Position numbers and translations under genes: made by a program. From Rhinopomastus cyanomelas (taxonomy: Eukaryota; Chordata; Aves; Bucerotiformes; Rhinopomastidae): 64,000 bases of DNA. Positions 63,133-64,000 of this stretch are shown in pieces (the stretch's first letter is position 1; the number at the start of each line of letters is the position of its first letter). The notes under the pieces are model-generated. The model had not been told where the DNA came from. It worked only from the letters and a program-made list of their open reading frames with translations, and did not search any database. The stretch is from the NCBI GenBank assembly GCA_013400115.1, contig VXBP01002338.1, positions 1 to 64,000 on the forward strand, given 5' to 3'.

Positions 63133-64000
63133 GTGAGTCCCGCCGTGTGCGTGTAGGGTGGGTGGTTTGGGAGGGGGTAAGTTGGGCCGGAGCCGCCGCC
63201 CCGCAGAGCCCCCAGGGGAAGTGGGACACTCTCACCCCCTTCCTTCCGCCCCGTCGCCCCTCGGGGCTTCCTCGCATCCCCCCCCAATCCCGCACACCCA
63301 GGGGTGGGTTTATTGATAGCGCAGAGCGGTGAAGGGGGGATCCGCATGGCCAACCCGACACAAAAATAATGATCATAATAAAAAGCGGGGGGTGTATTTT
63401 AGAAATAAAATCGAATCCAAAAAAGCCCCAACCCCGGGAACACCTGTCACCGCCCGCGCTGAACTGGGTGAACTGGGAAATGGAATTAAACGCGGCTTCA
63501 TTGTCTGAAAGTCCATCCCGACGACAAAATGCGGCTCTGAATATAATGAACCATCTGTCTGGAGCCGAGAAGCGGCGGCTGCCGCTGCCGCTTAGCCCCG
63601 GTGCGGGGTTTTGACGCCGGTGTCTCCCCCCAGTACCTCCCGACCCCACGGCAGCGGCCGTGGGTTTCGCCTGCCCGAGTGTGAGATGCGACCGGTGCGT
63701 GTGTGCGAGGTGGGGGGATGATGCTGGGAAAGGAGTGGGGGGGATAATGAAATCCTCGTCTCTCCGGAGCGATCCGCGGAGCCGTGTGCGGGTTCCGATG
63801 ATGGATTAACCCAAACAAGGTGGAACGTGGGGAGCGGCAACCCGAGCGGAGGGTCCGGGCGGTGCTCGGGGTGGGGGTGTGGGGGGGCGATGCCAGCCGG
63901 GGTTTGGCCTCCCCGCCGGGCACAGGCGCGGGATTGGGTGCGTATTTGGGGGATTCATGGCTGGGTGTCGTGGGTGGATGCGTGAGGCCGGAGGGGAGCG

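Larger units (their letters stand above)
62350..63900 (+). promoter_or_regulatory. CpG island, probable promoter of the next gene (NEXMIF candidate)
   Basis: The base composition switches abruptly from AT-rich to very GC-rich with dense CpG, G-runs, a (GC)n tract and GAGTGAGT repeats, and no CR1. Long open frames here on both strands are a by-product of GC content. A consensus donor GAG|GTGAGT at 63133 suggests a non-coding first exon on the + strand. In human Xq13, NEXMIF (KIAA2022) lies downstream of ABCB7 in the same orientation and starts with untranslated exons, so it is the best guess. The gene name is inference from synteny; no coding sequence of NEXMIF is in the window. Confidence 0.7.

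Noticed and set aside
62348..63649. 433-codon open frame on the - strand (and overlapping frames on both strands) in the CpG island
   Set aside because: Composition-driven: extreme GC content removes stop codons in several frames, the translation is low-complexity Pro/Arg/Gly/Ser, and it crosses unknown bases.

Overview
This is vertebrate nuclear DNA, almost certainly from a bird. The repeats are overwhelmingly CR1 LINE fragments with the avian 3' end (short repeats of the ATTCTATGA / ATTCTGTGA type). There are also two LTR-like repeats of avian endogenous-retrovirus type, and the only gene is a spliced vertebrate gene with small exons. By my count about 50 CR1 pieces fill roughly a third of the window, far more than in most birds. 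That points to a CR1-rich lineage such as woodpeckers and allies or hornbills/hoopoes; the lineage is inference, not proof.

Positions 947 to 38340 (+ strand) carry 14 exons of ABCB7, the mitochondrial inner-membrane half-ABC transporter of the Atm1 family. All boundaries obey AG/GT and all phases join without a break, giving 671 codons from the end of the matrix-targeting region to the stop. By comparison with the 16-exon human gene these are exons 3-16; exons 1-2 and the promoter lie before the window. The exons code for the six-helix membrane domain (exons 4-10) and one complete nucleotide-binding domain (exons 11-16). A poly(A) signal at 38950 closes the gene.

The introns hold most of the CR1 copies, including six nested insertions, several inverted pairs, and copies lying 12-42 bp from splice sites of exons 6, 7, 12 and 16. 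Positions 39-55 kb, after the gene, hold one LTR-like repeat and more CR1s, some rearranged. Positions 55.3-60.4 kb form the longest CR1-free stretch. Positions 62.35-64 kb are a GC-rich CpG island with a consensus 5' splice site at 63133. This is best read as the promoter and non-coding first exon of the next gene on the + strand. From human Xq13 gene order (ABCB7 followed by NEXMIF/KIAA2022 in the same orientation) NEXMIF is the leading candidate.

No RNA gene, CRISPR array, operon or bacterial/phage system is visible. I found no convincing undescribed biological system. The points of most interest are structural: a 59-bp foldback copy of a CR1 tail at 60.9 kb, CR1 insertions pressed against splice sites, inverted CR1 pairs that could form double-stranded RNA or circular RNA, and the CR1 desert before the downstream promoter.
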